Source: Malus domestica (Eukaryota; Streptophyta; Magnoliopsida; Rosales; Rosaceae). From it: 64,000 nucleotides of DNA. Location: positions 30,557,501-30,621,500 of the forward strand of contig NC_091661.1 of NCBI RefSeq assembly GCF_042453785.1, written 5' to 3'. The position numbers were made by a program, and so were the translations under genes. Below the pieces are notes generated by a model. That model searched no databases, had not been told where the DNA came from, and was given only the letters and a program-made list of their open reading frames with translations. Shown here piece by piece: positions 14,155 to 26,902 of the stretch (its first letter is position 1; each line of letters starts with the position of its first letter).

Positions 14155-15561
14155 CTAATTATCTTCGCCTCCATGCAATCCCCACTGGTGCTCAATCAAG
14201 TCATTCTGGCGGGTTACGTGCCAGTATGGCTCTTGCACATTAGTGTACCGCTGAACGATCAATTCATTGTAACGTCCATCACGTTCCAACGGCTCGTGTT
14301 GCACTGGATCTTCGGTCCCATCATGAGCACAATAAATACGTGTTCTTGAGTTGTTCATCGGATCTGGCTCATATTCATCGACGGCATCATAATCATACTC
14401 ATCTTCAACAATCATGTTATGGAGAATAATACACGTCATCATGATGGATCGAAGAGCCTCGACATCAAACATTCTAGCTGCAGCCCTGACAATCGCCCAA
14501 CGAGCTTGCAGGATACCAAAACAACGCTCGACATCCTTCCTACACCCTTCTTGACATTTTGCAAAGTGTTTTTCCTTTTCAGTCTGTGGATGTGGCACTG
14601 TTTTGACAAATGTTGACCACCTTGGGTAAATGCCATCTGCAAGGTAGTATGATCCCTCGTATTGGGTACCATTAACCCAATATGTGCATCTCGGCGAGTT
14701 TCCTTGCAGCAGTTCGTCGAACACTGGGGATTGGGCAAGGACATTTAGGTCATTTTGAGCTCCTGGAACACCAAAAAAAGCATGCCAAATCCATGTATCA
14801 AATGAAGCCACCGCTTCCAAAATGATGCTTTTGGCTCCTTTTCTGTCGCCATATGCTCCTTGCCACGCACTTGGACAGTTTTTCCAAGTCCAGTGCATGC
14901 AGTCGATGCTTCCAATCATGCCAGGGAAGCCTCGCATCTCACCCTTCCTCAGAAGCCTTCGCATGTCCCTTGACGTGGGTGTCCGGAGGTACTCTTTGGT
15001 GTAGAGGGCTTCAATTGCAGAGCAAAACCGCATCAGGGACTCCAGAACAGTTGTTTTTCCCATCCTCGCGATCTCATCCACTTGATCTGCAGATGCTCCA
15101 TATGCAAGCATTCGCAAGGATGCCGTAATTTTTTGCTCGGGAATAAGACCTAGAACATGAAAAGCATCCTCTTTTTGCACAAAGTATGAATCATTGTTGC
15201 AAATATCACTCATGATTTTGTTGAACAAATGTCGTTGCATTCTAAAACGCCGTCTAAAAACATGATCAGGGAATATGCTATTGGGAATAAAATAGTCTTC
15301 CAATAGATTTTTACCTCGTTTTTCCCTTTTTCTATCGAGGTTTGCAACACGTCTTGGTTTGGCTATCTGACCCACGGCTTCCATGACACGGCGGGAATGT
15401 GAGGCCTTCTGCCTTCTATGGTGATCATCCTCATCCTCCTCCATGAAGAAAGCCTCATCTCCACCTCCACCTTCCTCGAGATTGGCCAATTCTGCCTGTT
15501 GTGCCAACAACCTTTGTTGTTGCTCTTGCAACTGCTTATACACCCTTCTTGAAGAAGACAT
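14155..15561 (-). CDS. PIF/Harbinger transposase (DDE superfamily)
   Basis: Uninterrupted 468-residue protein starting MSSSRRVYKQ, a typical length for plant Harbinger transposases. An N-terminal Gln/Glu-rich stretch and helix-turn-helix-like region (about 70-190, IARMGKTTVLESL) precede the RNase H-fold nuclease. Catalytic acids are visible: D in MIGSIDCMHW, D in YYLADGIYPRW and E in CRKDVERCFGILQARW, followed by ILHNMI. The enzyme cuts and pastes elements carrying matching terminal repeats into TWA sites. It lies inside the 13 bp inverted repeats and converges with ORF1, so it is the transposon's own enzyme rather than a domesticated HARBI1-like host gene. Upstream it has five evenly spaced G-boxes. 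Confidence 0.95.
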   Translation of the reverse strand: MSSSRRVYKQLQEQQQRLLAQQAELANLEEGGGGDEAFFMEEDEDDHHRRQKASHSRRVMEAVGQIAKPRRVANLDRKREKRGKNLLEDYFIPNSIFPDHVFRRRFRMQRHLFNKIMSDICNNDSYFVQKEDAFHVLGLIPEQKITASLRMLAYGASADQVDEIARMGKTTVLESLMRFCSAIEALYTKEYLRTPTSRDMRRLLRKGEMRGFPGMIGSIDCMHWTWKNCPSAWQGAYGDRKGAKSIILEAVASFDTWIWHAFFGVPGAQNDLNVLAQSPVFDELLQGNSPRCTYWVNGTQYEGSYYLADGIYPRWSTFVKTVPHPQTEKEKHFAKCQEGCRKDVERCFGILQARWAIVRAAARMFDVEALRSIMMTCIILHNMIVEDEYDYDAVDEYEPDPMNNSRTRIYCAHDGTEDPVQHEPLERDGRYNELIVQRYTNVQEPYWHVTRQNDLIEHQWGLHGGEDN

Positions 15562-15700
15562 TGTAATAAGAACTCAAGATTTGAAAATGATGAACAAGGA
15601 TTCTGAGCTAAAAAGAAGGATTGAGCTTGGTGTGAGGATGGATGTAGGGATGTAGGGTTTATATGGACAAAAAAAGAAAGGATGAGGTTCTGGACAATGC

Positions 15701-15992
15701 CACGTGGCACTACGTGATTGGTTGAAAATCTTATCGAAATCTTGGCTAAATTATTGTAAACCGGAAGTGACACGTGGCGTGTCAGGATTGGTCGAGAATA
15801 TTATCGAAAATCTATCCACAAAATAGTACGTTCGGATAATGACACGTGGCATGACGTGATTGGTTGAAAATCTTATCGAAATCTTGGCTAAATTATTGTA
15901 CCATGGAAGTGACACGTGGCGTGTCGGGATTGGTTGAAAATAATATCGGAAATCTATTCACAAAATAGTACGTTCAGATAATGACACGTGGC
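15701..15992. promoter_or_regulatory. Array of five G-box motifs upstream of the transposase
   Basis: CACGTGGC occurs at 15701, 15771, 15843, 15913 and 15985, that is every 70-72 bp, inside a degenerate repeat containing 'gattggttgaaaatc' and 'atcgaaat'. The array begins 140 bp upstream of the transposase start. One further CACGTGGC lies near the other end at 12260. The motif is the plant G-box/ABRE core bound by bZIP and bHLH factors. Regulation or transposase binding is inferred. Confidence 0.7.
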
Positions 15993-18900
15993 GTGACGAG
16001 ATTGGTTAAAAATCCTATCCGAAATTAAAACTATTTTATTTTTTTATTCTTTATTTTAAATGGGTTAAAAATCTTATCCGAAATAAACTTAAAAAAAAAA
16101 CACACCAAATAAATGCGCTGGGTGCTAGCGCATTTTTTTAGGGGTGGAGATGCCTTGGCCTATTACTGTTCACTCCAGTCTATTACTGTTCATTTGAGTG
16201 GATAAATGCGCTGGGTGCTGGCGCAAAGTCCACAGGGGTGGAATTGCTCTAAAGTCTCGTGTTTTGATGAGATGTGGTCTACAAATGATATAGCATGTGC
16301 CCTACGAAAAATGAGATCGGATTACCTATTTGAAGCTTCTCTAGTATGAAAAATTCAAGAGGGATGTGACGGGTCCGGAAAATAAAAAATCACACATTTT
16401 TATTAATAATTTTTTTGTTCGAATTCGGAAATGTATAGAACTGAACAAATGGAATAGTAGCTCAGTGATACCAACAATTTCATGTTGCAAATCACAAAAC
16501 AAAAAAAAAGGAACTGTTTTACACAAAATTAATGACAATTAGAGTTGAACAACAGAAGCTTGCACTTTAAACGGTTTTTTTCTGCTGCTTTTGGTATGTA
16601 TATGCTTTTTCCATGTCTCGATGTAGTGCCAGTTCACAGGTCATCATCCTGGAACAATGCTTTCGAAACAGAGCCGCACGGCTGGCTACTGTATTCTCGG
16701 TAATCTTCATCGTCATCCCAGCTGCGTTGCGAGCATGAACGTTTGATTCCTGTCATTGGGGTTTCACATACTCTGTCATCACATGAACCTCTATGATCCT
16801 TCCTTTTAAACAGCTTTCGAAGCGGATTTAACTTTGGTTTCAATGGTTTCAGCTGTTTTGGGGCCCAAACTCTCTGCAGATCGGGCATCCATCTTGTGGA
16901 TGAAGCGAATCTCCAAGCCCTCTCTCTCCTCTCTTGAGCTTCAAGTAACTTGCGAGCATGGTCGTCGTTTTGTTTGATCTCTTCAGCGCTCGGTCTTCCA
17001 ATATCAGTTTTCAGCGGACGAAGAGACTCACCTTCTGCTGATAATGAGTCCCAGATTCTATAACTTTCATCCACTTCGACACTCTTTGGTTTTTCTTTAC
17101 AGGATTGATTGCTATCCTCACTGTTGAGTAAACTAATAGGGAGTTCTTCCTCATCGGCAAACAGTAGCAAATCCATTTTTGTATAGATTTTGTGAACCAC
17201 ATCTTCAAGTGTCTCACAGTACCTGAAAATGTCCAAATTCAAAGATTAATCTACCTGCTTAATTCTCCATCTCAAACAAAAATTGATCACCTGCATTTGT
17301 ACATCAGGAAACTAAATGCAGGAATGAATTATTTAAGCTCCATCATTTCAAGGATCATACCGTAGGCTAATATGCTATTGCAGAAGTTGTATAAACATAT
17401 TCCTCACTCGTTCAGAAAAACATGCCTACGATGTGCGGATAACTGGCTTATACCCTGTAAATCTACACTAATAAGGAAACACACTTAACTCATCTAAGAT
17501 TATAAAGATAATCACTTTCCTTTTTTAGCATTATTGCAAAGGTAAGTAGGAGAGCATTGGATGGGCAGTAATATCCCACAGGAAAGTGGAAACAGTGGCA
17601 CCGGAAATGTGTATTTGATGAGACATGAACGGTAGACTGAATGAGTGTCGAGAAAGCCATAACGACTCGGTAAAACATCCATTATATAAAGTAAAGAATA
17701 ATGCGAAAGGCAGGGGTTTTCAACTCTGGTACAGATTTATTACCTGCTTTTTATGATCCTTTCAACATAATCATCTACACTCCAGTCACCAAAGAAGCCC
17801 TCCAGATGACATCGAATTTTCTCCAAAAACGAGCAAATCTGTTTTACAAACTTCTGTTTCATAGATTCTGCAATACTTGCACCAACCTCTGATTGTAGTA
17901 TCTCCATACGGAAAAATATCTGCAATTCATATCTAGTACTAGGTGAAGGAAAAGTGTAAATGTAATTGGAGACAAATTTTCATATTGGTAGAGTTATAAC
18001 TGGATTAATGCATAATACAGAAGACAGTTCAGTTATAAATGAGAAAGGATACTCTCGAACTATTTTTCCAGAAGTCAGTCCTTCAGATTCTGAATCGGAT
18101 GCTTTAACAAACGGGCCGGAGCTTTTCTGCCTTGCAGTGATATCCTTGGGATCTCTCAGTAGAAGTTTTAACACCTCAGCAGAAACCAAATCATCAGTAG
18201 CACCAGATTTTACAAGGGAAGTTTGACTCTCTGAAAGGGCTTCTGTTTCCTGCTTTTTATTTAACCAATATATGGATGAATTCACAAGCCGATATGCCAA
18301 TGCCCCCAAGTCTACTGCTTCATATTCAAGCCCCTGTTGTATCTTGTTGGATAGACTACTGAAAAAATCTTCCGACGTTTCTGATCTAAATTCCAAAGCA
18401 GCTTCATCTTGTATGCCAGAAGCCACAGTCAAAGAATTTTCTCCAATGGAAGGAGATGAAGAAATTGGCTGTTCACTTTCATGGTGCAAGTTATCCAACC
18501 TATTGTCCATCCCTTTTCTATTGAGCTGGTCTGCCTGGGATTCTTTCTCCACTATTAGACCACGATCGCTAGACTTCTTAATTTGTTTCATCCAGCATTT
18601 CAGAAATCGTATCTTTTTTGAGTTATAACATTCCCTGGCAAAGTAAACCTCTTCCAAACCTATCTCTGAGTGTTCAAATGCTGCCTTGTAGAAGGCACTC
18701 CATGTGAGATCTTGTAGCAACTGTGAATTTCTTTTGTTATTTCTCTTCCTTCCCTCCTTGCCTGCAGAATGCTTATTGGATGGCCCAGTTTGGTCCAAAT
18801 CAGCATTCGGTTCGCAAATCCCATTCTTCATATTTCGACTTGATTGGTCTGCTTTTGCTCCACCAATATCATGCACTTTTGTCTGAGGGTGAAATCCTTC

Positions 18901-19782
18901 ATCCACAATAAACAGCCGAGCCGAAGAAACTGTGAAAGGTTTGAGAATTCCGGTAGACGATACACCACTGTCACTTGAAAGAGACACTAATGCTCCATGA
19001 CCATTCCTATATAAGAAACTCAAGAGAATCTGCCAAATGGGTGCTGACTTTCTCTTTGCATTCTCACCCAAGTCCACTGCTACCACTTCTAGAACCTTAT
19101 CTGCATAATAATTGCCAGAACTTTCTTTTCCATCTTCACCAGGTTTTCCCAAAACATCACAGACAAGGACTGGATCAGATAAGTGCCCCTTGAATTTCAG
19201 AAACTCATTGTACTTTTGCAAAGCCTTAACCTGGAACTTTGTCACGCCTTTGACAAAATACCCCCAGAACAATTCCTTCAGTTTACCACCCTTTGTTTGT
19301 GAATTCATGATTTCTAGGGAAAAGAAAGCATCATCAGCTGCATTTCTAGGCAACTTCTTCAAATCAACCAATTGAAGATCACAAACCTTGCATTCCAAAG
19401 GCTTCCCACTTACATCTAAGATCTCGAGACTCAACTGCGCATTGACTTTCTTATGACTATCATCACAACCGAAAAACTTGGATGAAATCCCTATCTCGGG
19501 ATAAATCAAACCAAAGGAAACAAGAGCAGAGCCAAGAATAATCCAACCAGTCGAGCAAAATCCCCATCCCAAACTCCTAACCCCACTCTCGAAAAACCCA
19601 AATCTCGTCTTATCCTCATCGTTCCCAACCTTACCCTCACCACATTCTAATTCATACCTGACATCAACCCAGCTACACTGAATATCTCTACTCACAAATG
19701 CTTCATTCACATTCTCAAAGAAACCCCTAAATCTCTCGGAAAACGCTTTCACATTTTCCAAAGACTCGTCACCCACACCCAC

Positions 19783-20041
19783 TGTTAGGTCACAACTTCT
19801 AAATTCCCTTTCTCGACCTGCTAGTAGCTGATAGTAATGGCGGTGAGTGAGTGGGAAGGAAGATAGAGAGAGATAGAAAGTTTCTTGTAATATTGTTTTT
19901 CTAATTCAATCCTGCAGAACAATGCCACAATTTGGTTCTTATACAACCATCCTTCTCACAATGCCAGCTGGCTACTAACAATAACGACATGTAGCTAAAT
20001 AGTTTTCCACTATTATTCTAACCACTATTATAATCATAACA
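19783..20041 (-). repeat. 3' LTR of the chromovirus
   Basis: 259 bp, TG...CA ends, nearly identical to 24690-24948. The adjacent purine tract of the element (complement of ctacccctccctt, 20042-20055) is the expected polypurine primer. Confidence 0.95.
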
Positions 20042-20084
20042 CTACCCCTCCCTTACAAAATAAACCTTGTCCTCAAGGTTAGAA

Positions 20085-21338
20085 TTAAAGACTGAAATCA
20101 GGAAATCTGGCAGCAAACTCGTCATAATCCTCCCATGTAGTTTCGTCCTCTTTGTTGTTCTTCCACTGGATTAACAACTGAACTCCAGCAGCTTGGCCCT
20201 TCTTGTAGACCCTCATTTGTAGCACCTTGAGTGGTTCGAGTGGTAGCAACCCATCATCAGTGACAGTAGGCAAGAATGGAGTTATGTGACCTTGTCTCCC
20301 AAGTGCTTCTTCAAGCAACTAACATGAAAGACTGGATGAATTTTTGAATTCTCAGGCAGTTTCAATCGGTAGGCAACCTTCCCAATATTTTCCAAAACCT
20401 CATAAGGACCATAGTACCGGGGATGAAGCTTATGGTAAGCATGAGATGACAAAGATTGCAATTGATAGGGAATTAATTTCAAATACACCAAATCTCCTTC
20501 CTCGAAAACCCTCTCACTCCGATGCTTATCTGCTTGTGTTTTCATCCGGTTCTGAGCTACTAGTAAATTGGTCCTGAGCATTGCTAATATTTTGTCCCTA
20601 GTTAGCAGCCCTTGCTCCACTATATCCAACTTAGCAGTGCCAAGCTCATAAGACGCGATGTGTGGTGGTGGATAACCATAGACCACTTCGAAGGGGGTGA
20701 ACTTTGAGGAAGTGTGGTAGGAAGTGTTATAGCTCCATTCTGCCCATGGAAGCCAGTGGAGCCACTTCTTAGGTTGACAGCTAGTGAAGCATCGCAAGTA
20801 AGTTTCAAGGCACCGATTCACCACCTCTGTCTGGCCATCACTCTGTGGATGGTAACCCGAGCTCATACACAACTTGGAGCCTTGCAACTTAAAAAAATTC
20901 TTTCCAAAAAACACTCATGAAAATGGTGTCCCTGTCACTCACAATGGTAGAGGGCATCCCATGGAGTTTAAACACATTATCAACATATTCCTGAGCTACC
21001 ATGCTTGCCGTATACGGATGTGCTAAGGGGATGAAATGAGCATACTTGGACAGCCTGTCTACGATTACCAGGATCACTGATTTGCCTTTGCACAGAGGTA
21101 AACCAGTGATGAAATCCATGCTTATATCCTTCCATACATGTGTAGGGATCGGCAGAGGTTGAAGTAATCCGGGAGGGGAAATGGTTTCATACTTATTTTG
21201 CTGGCATTCCCGACATTCAGCCACCCATGACCTGAGATCTTTCTTCATTCCTACCCAATAGAAGCCCCTCTTCAATATCTGATAAGTCTTTAGAACCCCT
21301 TTCATGGCCTGCACTTGGAGAAGAGTGATGTTCCTCAA
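20085..21338 (-). other. Chromovirus integrase and chromodomain region
   Basis: The integrase zinc-binding region (CRECQQNKYE) and catalytic core (DFITGLP, VSDRD) are followed by the IHPVFHVSCLKK motif and a C-terminal chromodomain (LIQWKNNKEDETTWE, near 20110-20200). In chromoviruses the chromodomain steers integration toward particular chromatin marks. The region is broken. Confidence 0.9.
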
Positions 21339-21447
21339 AGACCTTCCTTTTCCAACTTGAATCTGGGCTAAGCACGATCCGTCCTTTGTATTTGAGGAAA
21401 CCGTTGTCTAAATGGTACTTGGACAGATTGGGGTCAATTGCAGCAGC

Positions 21448-24400
21448 TTAAGAATATGCTAACACCTTCTGCACCTTGCTTTGAATCCAACTATCTTGTT
21501 CTAACCCTCTCCGAAGTTCATCTAGCCACCCGAAGTAGGGGTATGTGATAGCTTTGCACTCCAATAAGTCACTGAGAGGTTTCTCTTGTAATTGAGACGA
21601 ACCAACTACTCGAGATAAGGCATCAGCCATTATGTTGTCATTGCCTTGCCTATATTGTATCTCATAATCAAATCCCAACAACTTGGCCACCCATTTCTGT
21701 TGGAACGGGGTAGTAGTTCTTTGACTCAGAAAGTATTTCAAGCTGCTATGATCTGTCTTTATGATGAAATGGCGCCCTTGAAGGTAGTTTTGCCATTTTT
21801 TGATAGCACTAACAATGGCAATCAACTCTCTTTCGTATGTAGACAATGCTTAATTCCGTGGTCCCAATGCTTGACTTGTGAAAGCTATAGGTCTGCCATT
21901 CTGTTGCAACACAGCCCCTATTCCATTGCCAGATGCATCACATTCCAAAGTGAAGGGAATAGCAAAATTGGGTAAGGCTAATAGCTGCGGAGAAGTCATT
22001 GTTCTTTTTAATGCTTGGAAAGCTGCCGTGGCTTCAGGGGACCAATTGAAACCATCATTTTTTGTTAGTTGATACAAGGGTTGACACACCTTGCCATAAC
22101 CGGGGATGAATTTTCTATAATACCCTGAGAGCCCGAGAAATCCCCTCAACTCTTTGACATTTTTCGGTATCGGCCAATCTATAATTGCTTGAATTTTAGT
22201 AGGATCTGCAGCCACCCCATCACGAGAGACGATGTGCCCCAAGTATTCCACCTGTGATTGGCCAAAAGAGCATTTCGATTTCTTCACTGCTAATTGGTGT
22301 TTCTGTAATAACTCCAAAGTTTGGTGCAAGTGTGAAAGATGGTCCTCCCAGGTCTTGCTGTACACCAAAATGTCGTCAAAGAACACCAAGATGAATTTCC
22401 GGAGGTAAGGCTTAAAAATGTCATTCATAAGGGCTTGGAAAGTGGCAGGAGCATTTGTAAGACCAAAGGGCATGACTAAGAATTCATAATGCCCTTGGTG
22501 AGTTCGGAAGGCAGTCTTTTCCACATCGGAGGGAGACATACGGATCTGATGATATCCAGACCTAAGATCAAGCTTAGAAAAATACTGAGCGCCATGCAAT
22601 TCATCTAACAAATCATCCACTAATGGAATAGGATATTTATCCTTAATGGTAATGCTGTTCAATTCACGATAGTCCATGCAAAGCCTCCAAGTGCCCTCCT
22701 TCTTCTTGACCAAGAGAACTGGAAATGAAAAGGGACTATGACTTGGCTGGATGAATCCAGCATCTAAAAGTTCTTGCACAGCTCGTTCAATCTCAGTTTT
22801 TTGCATAGGACCATAATGGTATGGTCTAATACTCGGAGGCTTGGAACCAGGAAGCAATGGAATCTGGTGATCATGAGCCCGTGGAGGTGGTAAGGTAGTA
22901 GGAGGCTTAAAAACCGTTTCAAATTGCCTGAGCATACCCTGCAGCTCAATGAGTTGCTGGGGATTCAAGTTGGATGCCTCCAACGGATTAGTTTCCATTG
23001 AATACAATAAGACGCCCCAATTAGAGTATTTAAACTCTTTTTCAAGCTGTTGACAAACAGTATCCTGTACCAAGTACGCTGGAGCAGTGGAATGAACAAG
23101 TTTATAGTGGTCTTTTCCCACAGAAAATTCCATGGTTAAGTTGTGAAAATCCCACAAAACTGGACTCACAGATGAGAGCCATTTCACACCCAATACAACA
23201 TCGCAACCCCCTAGAGGAAGTGCGTAGAGGTTAGTGTGGCAGCGATATGCACCCAATTCCAAGGGAATTTGTTGGCAACAGCCTTGACTTCGGACTTTAC
23301 CCCCATCGGCAATCATGACATCGAAGGGTTTGGTGGTGTGACAAGGCCACCCGAGCTGCTTAAGCAACCTAGAATCCACAAAATTGTGGGTGCTACCAGA
23401 GTCAAGTAGTATGGTAACAGGTAGAGTGTGAAGCACACCAGCCACTTTCATGGTTTGTACCGTGGAGGGCTCAGTAGTGCCATAGAACGCACAAGCACTC
23501 AACTCCATGCTTGATAGGGAAAGATCAATAGGCTCCAGTAATTCACACTCTGTAGGTTCCAGCAATTCACACTCGGTAGGCTCCAACTCATTACAAACAT
23601 CAAGCATAAGGAGCTGTTTATTATGGACACATTTGTGCCCTCGAACCCACTTTTCATTACAGAACCAACACTCGCCCTTGTCCTTCTTCCGTTGAACTTC
23701 CTCGGGGGTAAGTTTCTTATAAGGGAGGGTTTGAGGATGAGGCCTGGTAAGGGAAGGTAGAGGTAAGGCGAGAGGAGGTTTGAGTGGGGGATGAGGTTTT
23801 GGGGGAGATGGTTTCAAGTCCGTGAGTTTAGCATTTAATTGGGCAGCAAAGGAAATGGCCTCATGAACTGAGGAAGGGCGAAGCAATTTAACATCGTAAC
23901 GCAATTCCTTCTTGAGACCCCCCAGAAAGCAACTCTTTAAGAGAATAGGACCAACATCATAGGTTCGAGTGGCAAGGCGCCGAAATTCCACAATATAATC
24001 ACGAAGAGGGCCGGTTTGGCGGAGTTTGAATAGCGACTCAGTGCAGTCCTCAAACTCCGGTGGACCAAATTCCTGGCACAAAGCAGTCGTGAATTCACCC
24101 CAGGTGGGAGTGGAATGTACACAATCGCGCCAACGAAACCAGTACAGCGGCTCATTCTTGAAGTGGAAGGAGGCGGTCAAAACCTTCTGATTCTCCGGAG
24201 TGTGATAATAAGCAAAATATTGTTCGGCCTTATAGATCCACGCTGAGGGATCATCACCGTCGGAGAAACGGGGAAAATCCAGACGATGTGACCGCTGCGG
24301 GCGAGGAGTAAAACCGCCGCCTTCAAAAGAATCACGGCGCTGAAACCGTGGAGTGTCGAGACAACGAAAATCGCCATCATCGGTCACAATGGGAGGAGGA

Positions 24401-24651
24401 ATATGTGGATCTGGCACTAGAGGTGGTGGTGCAGTCGAAGAGCCAGCACCGCCTTGAGGACCAGGGTCGCGATGGAGATGCTCCAGGAGAAGGGCGAATT
24501 TGGTTTCGAGAGCGGTGAAGCGGGTGTCGGAATTGGCGTTGGAAGTCTGGATCAGCTGAGGAATGGCTCCCATGGCTTCCAGAGTAGCTTCCACGGCGGA
24601 GAGGCGCGATTCAACAGTGGACATTCGAGAATTTGTGGTGTGGCGGGGCAT
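21448..24651 (-). other. Chromovirus gag, protease, RT and RNase H region
   Basis: Starts at [10 protein letters not shown]. Gag is followed by the zinc knuckle [14 protein letters not shown], an aspartic protease ([12 protein letters not shown]), RT ([22 protein letters not shown]) and RNase H ([17 protein letters not shown]). Domain order is that of Ty3/gypsy. It is part of a broken element. Confidence 0.93.
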
Positions 24652-24689
24652 ACAAGAGGGAGACTCAGGATCGAGAGGCTGATACCAAT

Positions 24690-24948
24690 TGTTAGGTCAA
24701 AACTTCTAAATTCCCTTTCTCGACCTGCTAGTAGCTGATAGTAATGGCGGTGAGTGAGTGGGAAGGAAAATAGAGAGAGATAGAAAGTTTCTTGTAATAT
24801 TGTTTTTCTAATTCAATCCTGCAGAACAATGCCACAATTTGGTTCTTATACAACCATCCTTCTCACAATGCCAGCTGGCTACTAACAATAACGACATGTA
24901 GCTAAATAGTTTTCCACTATTATTCTAACCACTATTATAATCATAACA
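24690..24948 (-). repeat. 5' LTR and primer-binding site of the chromovirus
   Basis: 259 bp LTR. Immediately internal (about 24673-24688) the element strand reads TTGGTATCAGCCTC, matching the initiator methionine tRNA primer site common in plant LTR elements. Confidence 0.93.
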
Positions 24949-25384
24949 CCCACATTCGGGAATTCTGTCAAACAGTTTGCAGACACACAGACGGGCGAAA
25001 ACAGAACTACCAAATTAGACCTCACAGCAACCGAATCACTATTCGAGAACATACCCATCATTGGATCGCAGATCACGGGGTCCCAGGCGTAGTCGTGCAC
25101 GAGCTGGCGCAAGGAGACGGCGAAATGCGGGGAGGGAATTGAGGGTGTGGAAGAGGGAATTGAAAGTGGGGCCGGGGAGGTGGAAAGAGAGGGAGAGAGA
25201 AGTGGGGAGCTTGGAGGAGGAGAGCAGCGGAGAGAGGGAGGAGAAGAAGGGTCTGAAGGCGAAGAGAGAGGCGGAGAGAAGAAGGAAGGAGAGGATGGTT
25301 TTGACGGCGGCGAGGAGGGCGGTGAGAAATGGAGCTGGGTTTTGGAGGTGGAGGAATGGGTTGAGGTCTAGGAGGAGGACGATG

Positions 25385-25689
25385 CGCACAGTGCCTGCCT
25401 ATCATGTAAAACCATTGACAATGATACAAGACAGTTTATTTGGACCTATAAAACTATATTTATGTAAAACTATATTTTATTCAATTTCAAAAATTAGTAC
25501 ATGCAATGACATGTTTGATCGTAAAAAAAAAAAAAATGAGAAATTTTCAGTGTATCAGAAATACGAATCGGTAAAAAATCTCTCCAAAAATACATATGCA
25601 TGTTTTATTCAAAAGGAAAGGAATGAGGCGCCATCATCCCTAACACACTTTATTACAAGTAGTATCATCCATTGAGGCAGAGAAGTTAA
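25385..25689. other. Chitinase C 3' flank fused to Treslin copy 2
   Basis: Sequence from 'cacagtgcctgcctatc' on matches 8838 onward in the previous interval, where about 2.3 kb separate it from Treslin. Here it abuts codon 19 of Treslin, so a deletion removed the Treslin start, its promoter and most of the spacer. Confidence 0.8.
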
Positions 25690-26658
<969 letters not shown>

Positions 26659-26902
26659 TTACTGGTTAAGGTTTGGGGGAAGAAAAGTATGACAGACGTG
26701 TTCTGCAGGTAAGAAATGGGTGCCAGTCTTCCTCTTGCAACCGCGTCAATCGAGTTAGCTGGGGCCTGTTTAGTCCAAGTCTTCCATAAAACGCCGATTA
26801 AGTTAGGTTGTGTTGAAAATGCTTTCTTCAAAAAACACTTACACACGTAAGCGCTTCTTATATTTTTCATAAGAATGCAGGTGCTTTTGAATAAAACACT
26901 TA

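Larger units (their letters stand above)
11808..16249. mobile_element. PIF/Harbinger transposon, near-complete autonomous copy
   Basis: A 4442 bp element with perfect 13 bp terminal inverted repeats GAGCAATTCCACC (11808-11820 and, inverted, 16237-16249), flanked by TAA at 11805-11807 and 16250-16252. The empty sites in block 1 (4471) and block 3 (29099) confirm the borders. It encodes the two proteins expected of the superfamily: a Myb/SANT-like ORF1 protein on plus and a DDE transposase on minus, converging. Subterminal regions hold two different motif arrays. The transposase is open over its full length, and ORF1 may have one premature stop. It inserted after the chitinase-Treslin triplication. 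Confidence 0.92.
19783..24948 (-). mobile_element. Chromovirus LTR retrotransposon (Ty3/gypsy, Reina-like size), broken
   Basis: A 5166 bp element inserted in Treslin copy 2, minus orientation. It is flanked by the 5 bp duplication CCCAC (19778-19782, 24949-24953); the single empty site is 32555-32559 in copy 3. LTRs of 259 bp start TGTTAGG and end CATAACA, and differ at about two sites, implying an insertion well under a million years old at usual plant rates. Parts in order: gag, zinc knuckle, protease, RT, RNase H, integrase and chromodomain. The coding part has about four breaks. Short LTRs, size and chromodomain suggest the Reina lineage; lineage not proven. Confidence 0.95.
16634..25384 (-). 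pseudogene. Treslin/TICRR-like gene copy 2, interrupted and 5'-truncated
   Basis: Minus-strand remnant of the second Treslin copy: exon 3 16634-17222, exon 2 17744-17932, exon 1 18053-19782 continuing at 24954-25384 across a retrotransposon (19783-24948). The first 18 codons, with the start codon and promoter, are missing: at 25384 the gene joins the 3' flank of chitinase C. About 43 bp is also missing within the N-terminal part near 25115, shifting the frame. The remaining 18053-19782 stretch is still open and very similar to copy 3. It keeps 8 codons (VHDIGGAKA region) absent from copy 3. It was evidently disabled recently. Confidence 0.88.

Noticed and set aside
14155-15561. Domesticated HARBI1-like host nuclease
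   Set aside because: It sits within perfect inverted repeats and a TAA duplication together with a Myb-like ORF1, so it is the transposon's own enzyme.
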